DNA of 64,000 bases. It comes from Clostridiales bacterium. GTDB lineage: Bacteria > Bacillota > Clostridia > Lachnospirales > Lachnospiraceae. The stretch's first letter is position 1. The number at the start of each line of letters is the position of its first letter. Both the position numbers and the translations under genes were made by a program. Positions 8,226-19,651 of the stretch are shown here, one piece after another. The DNA lies in NCBI GenBank assembly GCA_021202925.1, contig JAJQCD010000008.1, forward strand, positions 1-64,000, written 5' to 3'. Under the pieces are notes generated by a model. The model ran no database searches and was not told where the DNA came from. It worked only from the letters and a program-made list of their open reading frames with translations.

Positions 8226-9944
8226 TTATGCAAGACTCTCCATATATTCCTTCATATAAGCTTCCACTTCTTTCGTGGTCACAAAACTCATGGCTTTCTC
8301 CGCAACCGCCTGCAGCTCCGCCTTGCTGGAATTGCAGATAATCTTCCTGGACTGAAGAATCGCAGAAGCACTCATGGAAAACTCATTCAGGCCAAACGCC
8401 AGCAGCAACGGAATCATCATCGGATCACTCGCAGCCTCTCCGCACATACCAACCATGATCCCCGCTTCATTTGCGCAACGGATGATGCGCTGAATGCTCC
8501 TCAATACAGCCGGATTGAAGGTGGAATACAGATAGGAAATTCTCTCATTTCCACGGTCGCAGGACATCGTATACTGCGTCAGATCGTTGGTTCCGATGCT
8601 GAAGAAATCAACCTCCTTCGCAAATACATCCGCCATCAGAGACGCAGCAGCCGTCTCCACCATGATACCGACCTGAATATCCTTGTTGTAAGGAATATCC
8701 TTGCGATCCAGCTCTGCCTTTGTCTCTTCAATAAGAGCCTTCGCCTCACGAATTTCATCAATGCAGGTCACCATCGGAATCATGATGCGGATATTGCCAT
8801 ACGCGCTCGCACGCAACAGCGCACGCAGCTGCGGACGATAGATATCATCCTTGCGGTCCAGGCAAAGGCGAATGGCACGGTAGCCCAGGAATGGATTCTC
8901 ATCCTTCGTCAGTCCCATATACGGAATCTCCTTGTCGCCACCGATATCCAGCGTCCGGATGATGACCGGTTTACCCGCCAGCTTCTCAGCGACTGCCTTA
9001 TATGCCTCAAACTGCTCGTCCTCCGTCGGCATGGCGCTCCGATCCATGAACAGGAACTCCGTGCGGAACAGGCCGACACCCTCACCGTCATACTCAATTA
9101 CCTTATCCACATCCTCCGGCTTACCGATGTTCGCAACAATCTCAACCTGTACGCCATCCTGCGTGATCGAAGGTTTGCCCACATACTTCTGCAGCTCCTC
9201 CTTCTCCTTCAGATAGGCAGCACGCTTCTCTGCATACGCGTTCGCTGTTGCCTCGTCCGGATTCACATAAACTTCTCCGGCATTTCCATCCACCACAACC
9301 GAATCGCCGTTCTTTACATTCTTCATAAAACCGGTCACTGCAACAACCGCCGGAATCTCCATCGCGCGGGCAAGAATCGCACTGTGCGAAGTCTTGCCGC
9401 CCAGCTCTGTCACAATACCGATAATGTTCTTTGGATTGATTCCTGCCGTCATGGACGGAGTCAGATCCTTCGCCACCAGGATGGTTCCCTCCGGAAGAGA
9501 AGCAATGTCCACGGTCTCGGCACCAAGCAGCACCCGCTGCATTCTGGTCTTAATATCCCGCATATCCGTCGCGCGCTGCTGCATCATCTCACTGTCCATC
9601 CCGGCAAAGACATCCGCATACATATTGCAAACCTGCTCAATCGCATATTCACTGCAGATGCTATCGTTCTTAACCGTATTCTCAATCTCGCCGGTCAGCA
9701 TCGGATCCATCAAAAGCATCATATGCCCCTGCATGATCTCCGCTTCTTTTTCTCCGACGTTCTCCGCCAGATCCTGAGCAAGCTTCTCCGTATCGCTGAT
9801 CGTCTTCTCCAACGCCCCCTTAAAGCGCTCCACCTCAGCTTCGACATCCGTCACAGCCCGCCGTTCAATCACCAGTTCCGTCTCTTCCACAATCACGGCT
9901 TTACCAATACCGATTCCGGCAGAAGCGTTTGTTCCCTTAAACAT
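8226..9944 (-). CDS. ptsI: phosphoenolpyruvate-protein phosphotransferase, Enzyme I of the PTS
   Basis: Cytosolic first enzyme of the sugar phosphotransferase system. It takes phosphate from phosphoenolpyruvate and passes it to HPr. At 572 residues it matches the family. The active His lies in GGKTSHSAILARA (about residue 187). The PEP-binding C-terminal barrel shows GVGLFRTEFLFMDR, GYRAIRLCLDR, SIGTNDLTQY and the Cys of GMCGEAASDP. The ATG at 9944 has GAGGAGG 7 bases upstream. It lies about 110 bp downstream of ptsH and completes the ptsHI pair. Confidence 0.97.
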   Translation of the reverse strand: MFKGTNASAGIGIGKAVIVEETELVIERRAVTDVEAEVERFKGALEKTISDTEKLAQDLAENVGEKEAEIMQGHMMLLMDPMLTGEIENTVKNDSICSEYAIEQVCNMYADVFAGMDSEMMQQRATDMRDIKTRMQRVLLGAETVDIASLPEGTILVAKDLTPSMTAGINPKNIIGIVTELGGKTSHSAILARAMEIPAVVAVTGFMKNVKNGDSVVVDGNAGEVYVNPDEATANAYAEKRAAYLKEKEELQKYVGKPSITQDGVQVEIVANIGKPEDVDKVIEYDGEGVGLFRTEFLFMDRSAMPTEDEQFEAYKAVAEKLAGKPVIIRTLDIGGDKEIPYMGLTKDENPFLGYRAIRLCLDRKDDIYRPQLRALLRASAYGNIRIMIPMVTCIDEIREAKALIEETKAELDRKDIPYNKDIQVGIMVETAAASLMADVFAKEVDFFSIGTNDLTQYTMSCDRGNERISYLYSTFNPAVLRSIQRIIRCANEAGIMVGMCGEAASDPMMIPLLLAFGLNEFSMSASAILQSRKIICNSSKAELQAVAEKAMSFVTTKEVEAYMKEYMESLA

Positions 9945-10055
9945 AAAAATACCTCCTCATTAATTATATATGTGAACTCCACTGCACGGCTCGGTACTCT
10001 CTCCCCTGTCCACGCCGCAGAATTTTCACACCACGTTGCGCAAAGTTCCCTGCGC

Positions 10056-10319
10056 TTATTCGCCAAGCCCGCTGTTTACCAGATTCACCATGGCGTCCAT
10101 TGCCTCCTGCTCATCTTCCCCATCACACACGAACTCGATCTCGTCGCCACATTTCACACAGGCCCCCAGAACACTCAACACACTCTTTGCGTTGGTCTCC
10201 GTATGGCCAAACCGGAATTTAACCGATGATTTGTACTTGATTGCTTCGTTGCAAAACATCCCCGTAGGACGCAGATGCAATCCCGACACATTTTTTATCA
10301 AAACCTTCTGTGTAATCAC
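10056..10319 (-). CDS. ptsH: phosphocarrier protein HPr
   Basis: An 87-residue HPr. Starting from the GTG at 10317-10319, the active-site His in SGLHLRPTG falls exactly at position 15 and the regulatory Ser in NAKSVLSV exactly at position 46, as in canonical HPr. This decides the start over an ATG at 10346 that would overlap cdaR. The gene begins one base after the cdaR stop, so translation is probably coupled. The site reads HLRP rather than the more usual HARP. Ser46 implies possible control by HPr kinase, as in other Bacillota. Confidence 0.93.
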   Translation of the reverse strand: MITQKVLIKNVSGLHLRPTGMFCNEAIKYKSSVKFRFGHTETNAKSVLSVLGACVKCGDEIEFVCDGEDEQEAMDAMVNLVNSGLGE

Positions 10320-10320
10320 A

Positions 10321-11745
10321 TTATCCCTCTTTCTGCTGTTCATCATTCCCGTTGCTTTCCGGTTCCACCGATTCCTCTTCCGTCACAGGCTCTTCCGTCT
10401 CATGTATTTCTTCGCCGGAAGCGCTCTCCTCACCGGGAGCACGCTCTTCCCCGGAAACGCTCTCTTCACTCACGTCAGCCTCTGCATCCGGCGATCCGGC
10501 AACAATGACACCGCTCTTAGTCGTCACAATCAGAGTGAAACCTGTATAAGAAACCACATCATAATTCCAGCTGTCTGTAAATCGCAAAGACCCCGTATAA
10601 GTTCCCGTTGTCAGGTTCGTTACGTTAATCGTCGCTCCCAGATCAGAAGCATCCAGATCCTGGATTTCATTCTCCAGTCCCCGAATCACAACACTGATCT
10701 GTGCCGGTACAAACTCATAATTCAGATCTTCCGATGCATTCTGAAGTTCGATCTCATCACCTGTCAGCAAAACAGTCCGTTCCAACAGCTGCTCAATGTG
10801 TAACGTAATCTCTGCCTGCCCGATTTCGGTAGATGCAAGCGTCACGCCCTCCGGCAGATAATCGGCCAGCTCCAGTGTAATGACCTGATCTCCCGTTGCA
10901 CCGGTAATATCCAGTTCCGTAGACGGAATCTCAATTTTGTTGATGGAAGCCAGCGTTTCTTCCGCTCCGGTAATCATAACCGTGCGGATGCTGATCTCAC
11001 TTCCGGTATACTGATAACCGGAAGCCACCGTTCCTGTTACCTCATACTCGACCGGAACCATCTTTACCTTATTCACCGACAGATAATACTGAATTTCTTC
11101 CGTATTTACCGTGATGCGATCACTGAGAGTAATCTGATTGCCGTTCGCGTCATAGAAAATCGGAGCCGTCACGCCGGATATCCCGCTGTCCAGATTGTCC
11201 TTACTCAGGCTGACTCCCACATAACTGATCAGCCCCACCTGTGAAGTCGGTCCCTTCACCGTCACCTCAGCCGGTTCCAGGGAAATACCGGTCAGAACAT
11301 AACCATCGCTCTCCGATCCCGTCGTCGAAATCCGCAGTTCAAATGTCTTCTCCTGCAAATCCTCCGTCTCCACACGGACAACGCCCGGCTTTGCCTCTGC
11401 GCTGACCAGCAGATCCTTATTGTTGACGATCTCTACCGTAACCGGCACAGAACCGGTCACCGAATACAGATTCGCCAGATCAACGGTCGCCTTAAAATCG
11501 GACGCCTTGATCAGATACGAATCCCGGGTATGCACCTGATAGGAAACCGTAGTGGTTCCCTTTCCGCTGATCTCGTAAGTCTTGCCCGCGCCCGTCAGAA
11601 TCTGCTCATTCAGGATCTCCAGCGTCACTTCCTTGCTGGCAGTAATCACCGGATTCGAGACATTGACCACAACAAGCCACACAAAAAATGCCAAAAAAAT
11701 CGAAAGAATCTTCAAGCTGAGATTATTTAACAGTTTTTCTTTCAT
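10321..11745 (-). CDS. cdaR: YbbR-domain protein, CdaA regulator CdaR
   Basis: A 474-residue protein with an N-terminal membrane anchor (about 12-30, LSIFLAFFVWLVVVNVSNP) and then three to four YbbR repeats of beta-rich sequence outside the membrane. Each repeat has the pattern of an EILN/RIST-like strand, a GxSLEPAEVTVKGP-type segment and a DLxxGxxxxTV end. A Glu/Ser-rich C-terminal tail of about 50 residues follows. CdaR proteins bind and modulate the diadenylate cyclase CdaA. The gene overlaps cdaA by 23 bp and is followed directly by ptsH. Confidence 0.88.
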   Translation of the reverse strand: MKEKLLNNLSLKILSIFLAFFVWLVVVNVSNPVITASKEVTLEILNEQILTGAGKTYEISGKGTTTVSYQVHTRDSYLIKASDFKATVDLANLYSVTGSVPVTVEIVNNKDLLVSAEAKPGVVRVETEDLQEKTFELRISTTGSESDGYVLTGISLEPAEVTVKGPTSQVGLISYVGVSLSKDNLDSGISGVTAPIFYDANGNQITLSDRITVNTEEIQYYLSVNKVKMVPVEYEVTGTVASGYQYTGSEISIRTVMITGAEETLASINKIEIPSTELDITGATGDQVITLELADYLPEGVTLASTEIGQAEITLHIEQLLERTVLLTGDEIELQNASEDLNYEFVPAQISVVIRGLENEIQDLDASDLGATINVTNLTTGTYTGSLRFTDSWNYDVVSYTGFTLIVTTKSGVIVAGSPDAEADVSEESVSGEERAPGEESASGEEIHETEEPVTEEESVEPESNGNDEQQKEG

Positions 11746-12619
11746 TTTTCCGCTTTCCCTTCCAAATCATGAACCGGCTGGAACCGGCTTCGGGCTGATT
11801 TTCCATCACTGCCAGTTCCCGCTTCAGCGACTCCATATCCGGAATCCTGCGAAGCCCGCCGCCCTCTACCAGGGATACACGTCCGGTCTCCTCCGAAACC
11901 ACGACCGTAATGCTGTCTGTCACCTCGCTGACGCCGACCGCTGCACGATGTCTGGTTCCCAAATCCTTGCTGATTTCCATATTATCCGAAAGCGGAAGGT
12001 AACAGGTCGCCGCTGCTACACGGTTCCCACGAACCACCACTGCCCCATCATGCAAAGGCGTATTCTTTTCAAAGATATTGATCAGCAGCTGACTTGTCAC
12101 CAGACCATCCACTTCAATCCCGGTTCTCTCGATTTCTCTAAGCGAAACATTTCGCTCAATCACAATCAGGGCTCCTGTCTTCACCTTCGCCATTTCAAAG
12201 CTTGCCTTCGTGATCTCAGCAACGGTCTTTTCCGTAAACCCCCGGTTCTCCAGGTTCTCGTCGATGGAAAAAATCTCTGAAATGAAATTCTTATTGCCAA
12301 GCTGTTCCAGCGCTTTCCGCAACTCCGGCTGAAAGATAATCACCAGCGCCATAACAGCAATGCTGCCCGTCTTCTCCAGAATCCACAAAATCGTATCAAA
12401 GTGAAACAGCGCCGCAGCGGCAGCAAACGCCAGAATCATGGCGATTCCCTTCAGAAGCGACCACGCACGGCTGCTCTTGAACCACAGCATGGCAAAATAC
12501 ACCAGCACTGCGATAATCACAATTTCCATCGCATTACTCAGTGTGATTCTCGGCACAAATGAGAGCCAGGAATATGCTCCCTGGAATGTGCTTTCCAGAT
12601 TCTGGAAAATGCTTTCCAT
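11723..12619 (-). CDS. cdaA: diadenylate cyclase CdaA (c-di-AMP synthase)
   Basis: Converts two ATP to cyclic di-AMP, a second messenger for potassium, osmotic and wall control. The 298 residues carry three N-terminal transmembrane helices (about 30-100), a short coiled coil, and the DisA_N domain with both signature motifs: LHDGAVVVRGNR (about residue 200) and LGTRHRAAVG (about 232). The ATG at 12619 has GAGAGG about 8 bases upstream and removes a poorly conserved 16-residue extension. It overlaps cdaR. The usual third partner, glmM, is absent; ptsH and ptsI follow instead. Confidence 0.95.
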   Translation of the reverse strand: MESIFQNLESTFQGAYSWLSFVPRITLSNAMEIVIIAVLVYFAMLWFKSSRAWSLLKGIAMILAFAAAAALFHFDTILWILEKTGSIAVMALVIIFQPELRKALEQLGNKNFISEIFSIDENLENRGFTEKTVAEITKASFEMAKVKTGALIVIERNVSLREIERTGIEVDGLVTSQLLINIFEKNTPLHDGAVVVRGNRVAAATCYLPLSDNMEISKDLGTRHRAAVGVSEVTDSITVVVSEETGRVSLVEGGGLRRIPDMESLKRELAVMENQPEAGSSRFMIWKGKRKNERKTVK

Positions 12620-12676
12620 ACTTATGCCTCTCTTTCCTGCGTCATTTTCCCCTGCAATTCCCCACATCCGTTCATC

Positions 12677-13660
12677 TTATGAACGCTCCCTGCGCGAACG
12701 CTTCGCGTCCTGCTGGCGGGAGCGCCGTCTCTTTCCCGGATCGTTGATTCGCTGAACCTTCACTTCCGACTTTGTCACCGCTACTTTCGGGACGGCCTTC
12801 ACATAATATACATAATCATCGTCTTCAAACTGCGTATATTCAGTTCTCGTATAATCCACCGCAAAGACAAAGAAATGATACACCCCGGCAATGGCAACAG
12901 CCACCAGAGTCCCCAGCACCAGTTCCCCAATCGGGTATGATACATCAAACAGATAATCACCTGCCAGAATCACCGCCAGCTGAATCACTGTCCCCAGCGT
13001 AATCGCAACGATCCACGCATAATCCACAGACAACGTCCGGATCAGATATACGATCAGGATTCCGAGAATGCAGGACACAATCATCACGCCCATCTCCCGA
13101 TTCGTCACCAGCGTCCGGATAATCTGCAGATATTTCTGTGTAATATCAATGGAAGCATCATTGGTCAGAACACCCGCATTCTGCTTCACATACATCAGAA
13201 TATAATACAGAACCACGCCGCAGCTCACCGGAACAACCGAAAGCAGACTTCCGGAAAGCCCAACCAGCAACGGCGCCGCAAATGGTATCTTCAGGATCAG
13301 GAAAACCGGCGTCAGCACAAGCCAGTAATTGTCTCCCGGCTGAAATCCATAGTAAAACAGCACGACAATTACCAGGAAAGCAACTGTCAGCAGCATGATC
13401 TCCAGCGAAACCGCGTAAATATGCATCAGCATCACCAGAGCAAGAATACATCCGATTACACCATAAGGCAAAAACGCACATACCAAAGCAAGCAATGGCG
13501 GAACATAGATCCGTTTCAGAAATTCTGCGAATCCGATATTCTGATTCAGAATCAAAACCGCCACAAGGCTGTAAGCAAATTTAATCGCCCCTGTAGCAAG
13601 TGCCGCATGCTTTCCGTAAAAAGAGCGCATCGACTCTTTAAGTTCCAGCAGCGTCATCAT
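12677..13660 (-). CDS. conserved polytopic membrane protein upstream of cdaA
   Basis: A 327-residue protein with about eight hydrophobic segments between residues 20 and 275, then a charged cytosolic tail. The tail has an acidic EDDDYVYYVKAVPK stretch and an Arg/Lys-rich C-terminus (KRRRSRQQDAKRSRRERS). I cannot assign it to a characterised family. The start ATG at 13660 has AAGGAGG 9 bases upstream, inside the end of the preceding gene, with which it overlaps by 23 bp. The tight coupling with the gene upstream and with cdaA downstream (57 bp) suggests one operon and possibly a membrane complex. Confidence 0.7.
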   Translation of the reverse strand: MMTLLELKESMRSFYGKHAALATGAIKFAYSLVAVLILNQNIGFAEFLKRIYVPPLLALVCAFLPYGVIGCILALVMLMHIYAVSLEIMLLTVAFLVIVVLFYYGFQPGDNYWLVLTPVFLILKIPFAAPLLVGLSGSLLSVVPVSCGVVLYYILMYVKQNAGVLTNDASIDITQKYLQIIRTLVTNREMGVMIVSCILGILIVYLIRTLSVDYAWIVAITLGTVIQLAVILAGDYLFDVSYPIGELVLGTLVAVAIAGVYHFFVFAVDYTRTEYTQFEDDDYVYYVKAVPKVAVTKSEVKVQRINDPGKRRRSRQQDAKRSRRERS

Positions 13661-14084
13661 GGCGGCCGCCCTCCTTCGAAAGTTCTCTGGTACGGTTCTG
13701 GAAATCATACCGTTTCTCCAGACGCCGCAGCTTCGCAACATACACGCGCATCCTGCGCTGGGCGTACTCGTACCTTCTGCGCGCAATATACCAGGTAATC
13801 ACGAAATATACAGCCAGGCCTGCGACATAGATCAGCAATGCTGTCTTCGCCATCGCTCCGATTCTCTCCAGATCAATCGTATCCAGCAGACTGTCAAACC
13901 TGTATATTCCCCAAAGCAACGCACATAACAGCCAGGATACCGTATAGGCGAAAAATGACCGCAGCATACAGTCGCTGATGTAATCCCCCTGAAAGAAACG
14001 TCTTGCCGGATCCATCTGCCTGCCTTCCCGTTTCTCAAAGGAGGCAATGCTGTTCATCAATTTGATCTTATCTTCACTCAGCAT
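13638..14084 (-). CDS. small two-helix membrane protein, first gene of the cdaA operon
   Basis: A 148-residue protein with two transmembrane helices (about 45-63 and 82-103) flanked by charged ends. The C-terminal part is basic (ARRRYEYAQRRMRVYVAKLRR). No family is recognised. The ATG at 14084 has AGGAG 5-7 bases upstream and removes nine residues of an upstream extension. A minus-strand TATACT box sits at 14117-14122. It overlaps the next membrane gene and so heads the chain leading to cdaA, cdaR, ptsH and ptsI. Confidence 0.65.
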   Translation of the reverse strand: MLSEDKIKLMNSIASFEKREGRQMDPARRFFQGDYISDCMLRSFFAYTVSWLLCALLWGIYRFDSLLDTIDLERIGAMAKTALLIYVAGLAVYFVITWYIARRRYEYAQRRMRVYVAKLRRLEKRYDFQNRTRELSKEGGRHDDAAGT

Positions 14085-14142
14085 ATCCTCTCCTGTCTTT
14101 GTACGCACCACCAGTTAGTATAACATAATTATTCCCTGTGCG

Positions 14143-14982
14143 CTAGACTTCCCCGTATATTTTTTGCAGATAGGCCACATCCCTGTCATATCGTTTCGGA
14201 TCCGCGCTTTCAAGAAGAATCGTAATATAAGGCTTATTCTGTTTCAGCCATTTCAGGCAGGGTTCATAATGGAAAAGGCCGTCGTTCACACGCGCAAACT
14301 GTGGTTCTCCATCCACCATGACAAAATCCTTCATATGAACCATCGAAATCTGATCTCCATAGAGATCAAACGCCCTCCCGATTACCGCCTCCTGATTCGT
14401 GTAATTCTCCGCACTGATCAGATTGATCGGATCAAAAATTGCTTCTACATTTGGAGAATCGATATCATCCAGGAAACGGCGCATCATCTCCGGGCTGTAC
14501 AGCGTATGATCATGAACCGCTTCCACACCCACAGTCACACCAAGCTTCTCTGCCGCGTCAACAATCTCCCACATGCTTTTTAAAAGCAGATTGTAACACG
14601 TTTCCGTATAAGTCTCCGGACATACGTGAAAATCGCTGCTGTATCGCCCGGTTTCCGTTCCTACCATATCCGCGCCGATAATCTTACAGTATTTCAGGTG
14701 TTCAATAAATTTCGCAATGGAAGCCTTCCTGCGCGTCTCATCCGGATCCGTCGGATTGATATAACACCCAAGAATAGCCACATGAATATCCCGTGCTTTC
14801 AGCTTGTCAGCAATCATGTGCGCAAACCCCGGTGAATAATGCCCTGCCTCGAAATTGTACCCCGCAAATGACTTTCCAAGCGCCAGCTGGATCTGATGAA
14901 TTCCGTTTTCTTTCACGGCATCCAAAACGGTATCGATATCCCCCTTCTTACAGATATCATGACAACGCATCCCATAATTCAT
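14143..14982 (-). CDS. sugar phosphate isomerase/epimerase family protein (AP endonuclease 2-type TIM barrel)
   Basis: A 279-residue xylose-isomerase-like TIM barrel. The likely metal ligands are visible: Glu in VGTETGRY, Glu in VGVEAVHDHT, Asp in AIFDPINLI, His in MVHMKDFV and Glu in ILLESADP. Family members isomerise or epimerise sugars and inositols, so the substrate cannot be inferred. Its neighbours (guaB upstream, the cdaA operon downstream) give no pathway clue. The start ATG at 14982 is preceded by GGAGAG about 8 bases upstream. It lies downstream of the guaB terminator and is probably transcribed on its own. Confidence 0.8.
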   Translation of the reverse strand: MNYGMRCHDICKKGDIDTVLDAVKENGIHQIQLALGKSFAGYNFEAGHYSPGFAHMIADKLKARDIHVAILGCYINPTDPDETRRKASIAKFIEHLKYCKIIGADMVGTETGRYSSDFHVCPETYTETCYNLLLKSMWEIVDAAEKLGVTVGVEAVHDHTLYSPEMMRRFLDDIDSPNVEAIFDPINLISAENYTNQEAVIGRAFDLYGDQISMVHMKDFVMVDGEPQFARVNDGLFHYEPCLKWLKQNKPYITILLESADPKRYDRDVAYLQKIYGEV

Positions 14983-15054
14983 ATATTCTCACTCTCCTTA
15001 TCGTTCTGTTCGACGCGCCATTCCCTGCGTCGTTTTTCTCATTCAGTATAGCAC

Positions 15055-15090
15055 AAAAAGACCGCCATGAAAACCACGGCGGTCTTTTTT
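15055..15090 (-). terminator. guaB intrinsic terminator (near-symmetric)
   Basis: A-rich and T-rich flanks surround GACCGCC (15060-15066) and GGCGGTC (15078-15084) with an 11-base loop. The minus-strand transcript of guaB runs into it 23 bp after its stop codon. It is symmetric enough to work in both directions. Confidence 0.8.
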
Positions 15091-15112
15091 CCGAAAATAA
15101 ATTTGCCGGAAA

Positions 15113-16612
<1,500 letters not shown>

Positions 16613-16652
16613 TCAGACTGTCTTTGTCGCACAGACACAGTTTCTTTATTTA

Positions 16653-16688
16653 GTTACATAATGTAACAAAAATGCTTCATCTTGTCAA
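16653..16688 (-). promoter_or_regulatory. guaB promoter with palindrome over the -10 box
   Basis: On the minus strand TTGACA (16683-16688), 17 bases, TACATT (16660-16665). GTTACAT-A-ATGTAAC (16653-16667) is a perfect 15-bp palindrome centred on the -10 box, so a dimeric repressor could block the promoter. The regulator is unknown. Confidence 0.65.
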
Positions 16689-16701
16689 GCGGTTTCTCTG
16701 T

Positions 16702-17196
16702 TCAGAGAACAACTTTTCCGGGAGAGAGCTGTCGCATACACTGAAGGATCTTTTCGTTTGGTTCAAGAAGGATACGGCTGGTATTCCCATCCTTCTGAAC
16801 AATCATGGTATACGTCTTCGCTCCTTCTCTCTGCGATGTATAATCTGCCGTCTTCGTCACATTCCTGTAATTGTCCAGCATATAATTGCCAGTCGGCGCC
16901 ATGATCTCAAGCTCAGACACGCTGCATTCAAATGCCTTCTTTCTCTTTGCTCTGCCCAGAATCGCATCGATGGTCAGACTCCTGTCAACATACAGGTACT
17001 CATACTCTACATGCGCATTCCGCCAGGACAGATACGTCAGAACCCCGAAAACCAGCATCAGAATTATGGATATCGGCGACACAGTCAATGCAAGCAAAAC
17101 AAATGCAGCTGTGACCAGCCCCAGGATTCCGGTAACAATATAAGTATAAAACGGAGTCTTTCGTTGAATGAGATGTTCTACATAAGTATCATTCAT
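16702..17196 (-). CDS. small two-helix membrane protein (DUF6106-like)
   Basis: A 164-residue protein with two adjacent transmembrane helices (about 18-58) and a cytosolic beta-rich domain with YEYLYVDRSLTIDAILGRAKRKKAFEC and a C-terminal NTSRILLEPNEKILQ. The second part resembles bacterial PH-like domains. It matches what I recall of DUF6106 proteins from Lachnospiraceae, with moderate certainty. The ATG at 17196 has AAGGAG 9 bases upstream. It sits between the groEL terminator and the guaB promoter, on the same strand as both. Confidence 0.6.
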   Translation of the reverse strand: MNDTYVEHLIQRKTPFYTYIVTGILGLVTAAFVLLALTVSPISIILMLVFGVLTYLSWRNAHVEYEYLYVDRSLTIDAILGRAKRKKAFECSVSELEIMAPTGNYMLDNYRNVTKTADYTSQREGAKTYTMIVQKDGNTSRILLEPNEKILQCMRQLSPGKVVL

Positions 17197-17310
17197 GGGA
17201 TTCTTCTCCTTTCGGTATTTGGACTGTCCTCCGGTCTGGCTCTGCATGCCTCTGCGGGCAGTAAACTGCAGAACCTGCTACCGGCGATCTCTTTTGCATG
17301 CCGTGTCAAA

Positions 17311-17362
17311 CAAAAACGCCTGCCACAAAAAGAGAACTTGACTGCTTTCTTCTGTGGCAGGC
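17311..17362 (-). terminator. groES-groEL operon terminator
   Basis: GCCTGCCACA (17318-17327) pairs with TGTGGCAGGC (17353-17362) around a long 25-base loop. On the minus strand it is followed by GTTTTTGTTT. It lies about 58 bp after the groEL stop. Confidence 0.6.
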
Positions 17363-17419
17363 TGTTGTCTTCCCATTCTGCAACCGGATACAGAAAACCA
17401 GATCGTTTCAGACAACCAG

Positions 17420-19057
<1,638 letters not shown>

Positions 19058-19102
19058 TCAATATAAGATTTTAATAAATAATTCCATTCACCGGGTGGCT
19101 GA

Positions 19103-19387
19103 TCACTCGATCACAGCCAGAATATCGTTCTGCTTGACGATGACATACTTCTCATCGTCAACCTCAACCTCAGTGCCTGAATACTTGGAATAGATCACTT
19201 TGTCGCCGACCTTTACCTGCATCGTCACTTCTTTGCCGTCGATCACACCGCCCGGGCCAACCGCTACAACCTCGGCCTGCTGAGGCTTCTCCTTCGCCTG
19301 TCCCGGAAGAACGATACCAGACTTGGTCGTCTCTTCGGCAATCAGCTGCTTTAATACAACACGGTCAAATAATGGTGTTAACTTCAT
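19103..19387 (-). CDS. groES: 10 kDa co-chaperonin GroES
   Basis: A 94-residue lid of the GroEL chamber. It begins MKLTPLFDRVVLKQL, carries the mobile loop EETTKSGIVLPGQAKEKP and ends DEKYVIVKQNDILAVIE. The ATG at 19387 has AGGAGG 7-8 bases upstream. It is the first gene of the groES-groEL operon, about 75 bp downstream of a strong promoter overlapping a CIRCE element. Confidence 0.98.
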   Translation of the reverse strand: MKLTPLFDRVVLKQLIAEETTKSGIVLPGQAKEKPQQAEVVAVGPGGVIDGKEVTMQVKVGDKVIYSKYSGTEVEVDDEKYVIVKQNDILAVIE

Positions 19388-19460
19388 GGATATTTCCTCC
19401 TTGCAATCAATCTTTTTTCCATCGGAACCCTTTCGATTCCATCTCTGAAACACAATACCT

Positions 19461-19489
19461 TTTATAACACGTTTTGTTAGCACTGTCAA
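19461..19489 (-). promoter_or_regulatory. groES-groEL promoter
   Basis: Minus-strand TTGACA (19484-19489), exactly 17 bases, TATAAA (19461-19466): a near-consensus sigma-A promoter. The -35 box lies inside the CIRCE operator. Confidence 0.85.
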
Positions 19490-19503
19490 GACTTGAGTGC
19501 TAA
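19477..19503. promoter_or_regulatory. CIRCE operator (HrcA site)
   Basis: TTAGCACTG, 9 bases, GAGTGCTAA. This matches the CIRCE inverted repeat (TTAGCACTC-N9-GAGTGCTAA) with one mismatch, at the inner end of the left arm. It overlaps the groES -35 box, as expected for repression by HrcA. hrcA itself is not in the window. Confidence 0.93.
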
Positions 19504-19518
19504 TTTTATATTTTTTTT

Positions 19519-19535
19519 CGATAAATTTTTTATCG
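19519..19535. repeat. short dyad in AT-rich groES upstream region
   Basis: CGATAAA, 3 bases, TTTATCG, in an AT-rich tract between CIRCE and the divergent gene at 19652. Its position would suit an operator or part of the upstream region of either gene. It is AT-rich enough to arise by chance. Confidence 0.35.
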
Positions 19536-19651
19536 ATGTCCCCTTTCTTTTTTTTACCATTCGTATTACAATACAGATTAAGAAGGTCCGAACGGCAGCC
19601 GGATGACGGTGATTCGGAACGTAAACGGACTGGCGAAAGGAGAACTGTCAT

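Noticed and set aside
10320-10346. HPr start at the ATG at 10346 overlapping cdaR
   Set aside because: It would put the active His at position 24; the GTG at 10319 gives His15 and Ser46 exactly.
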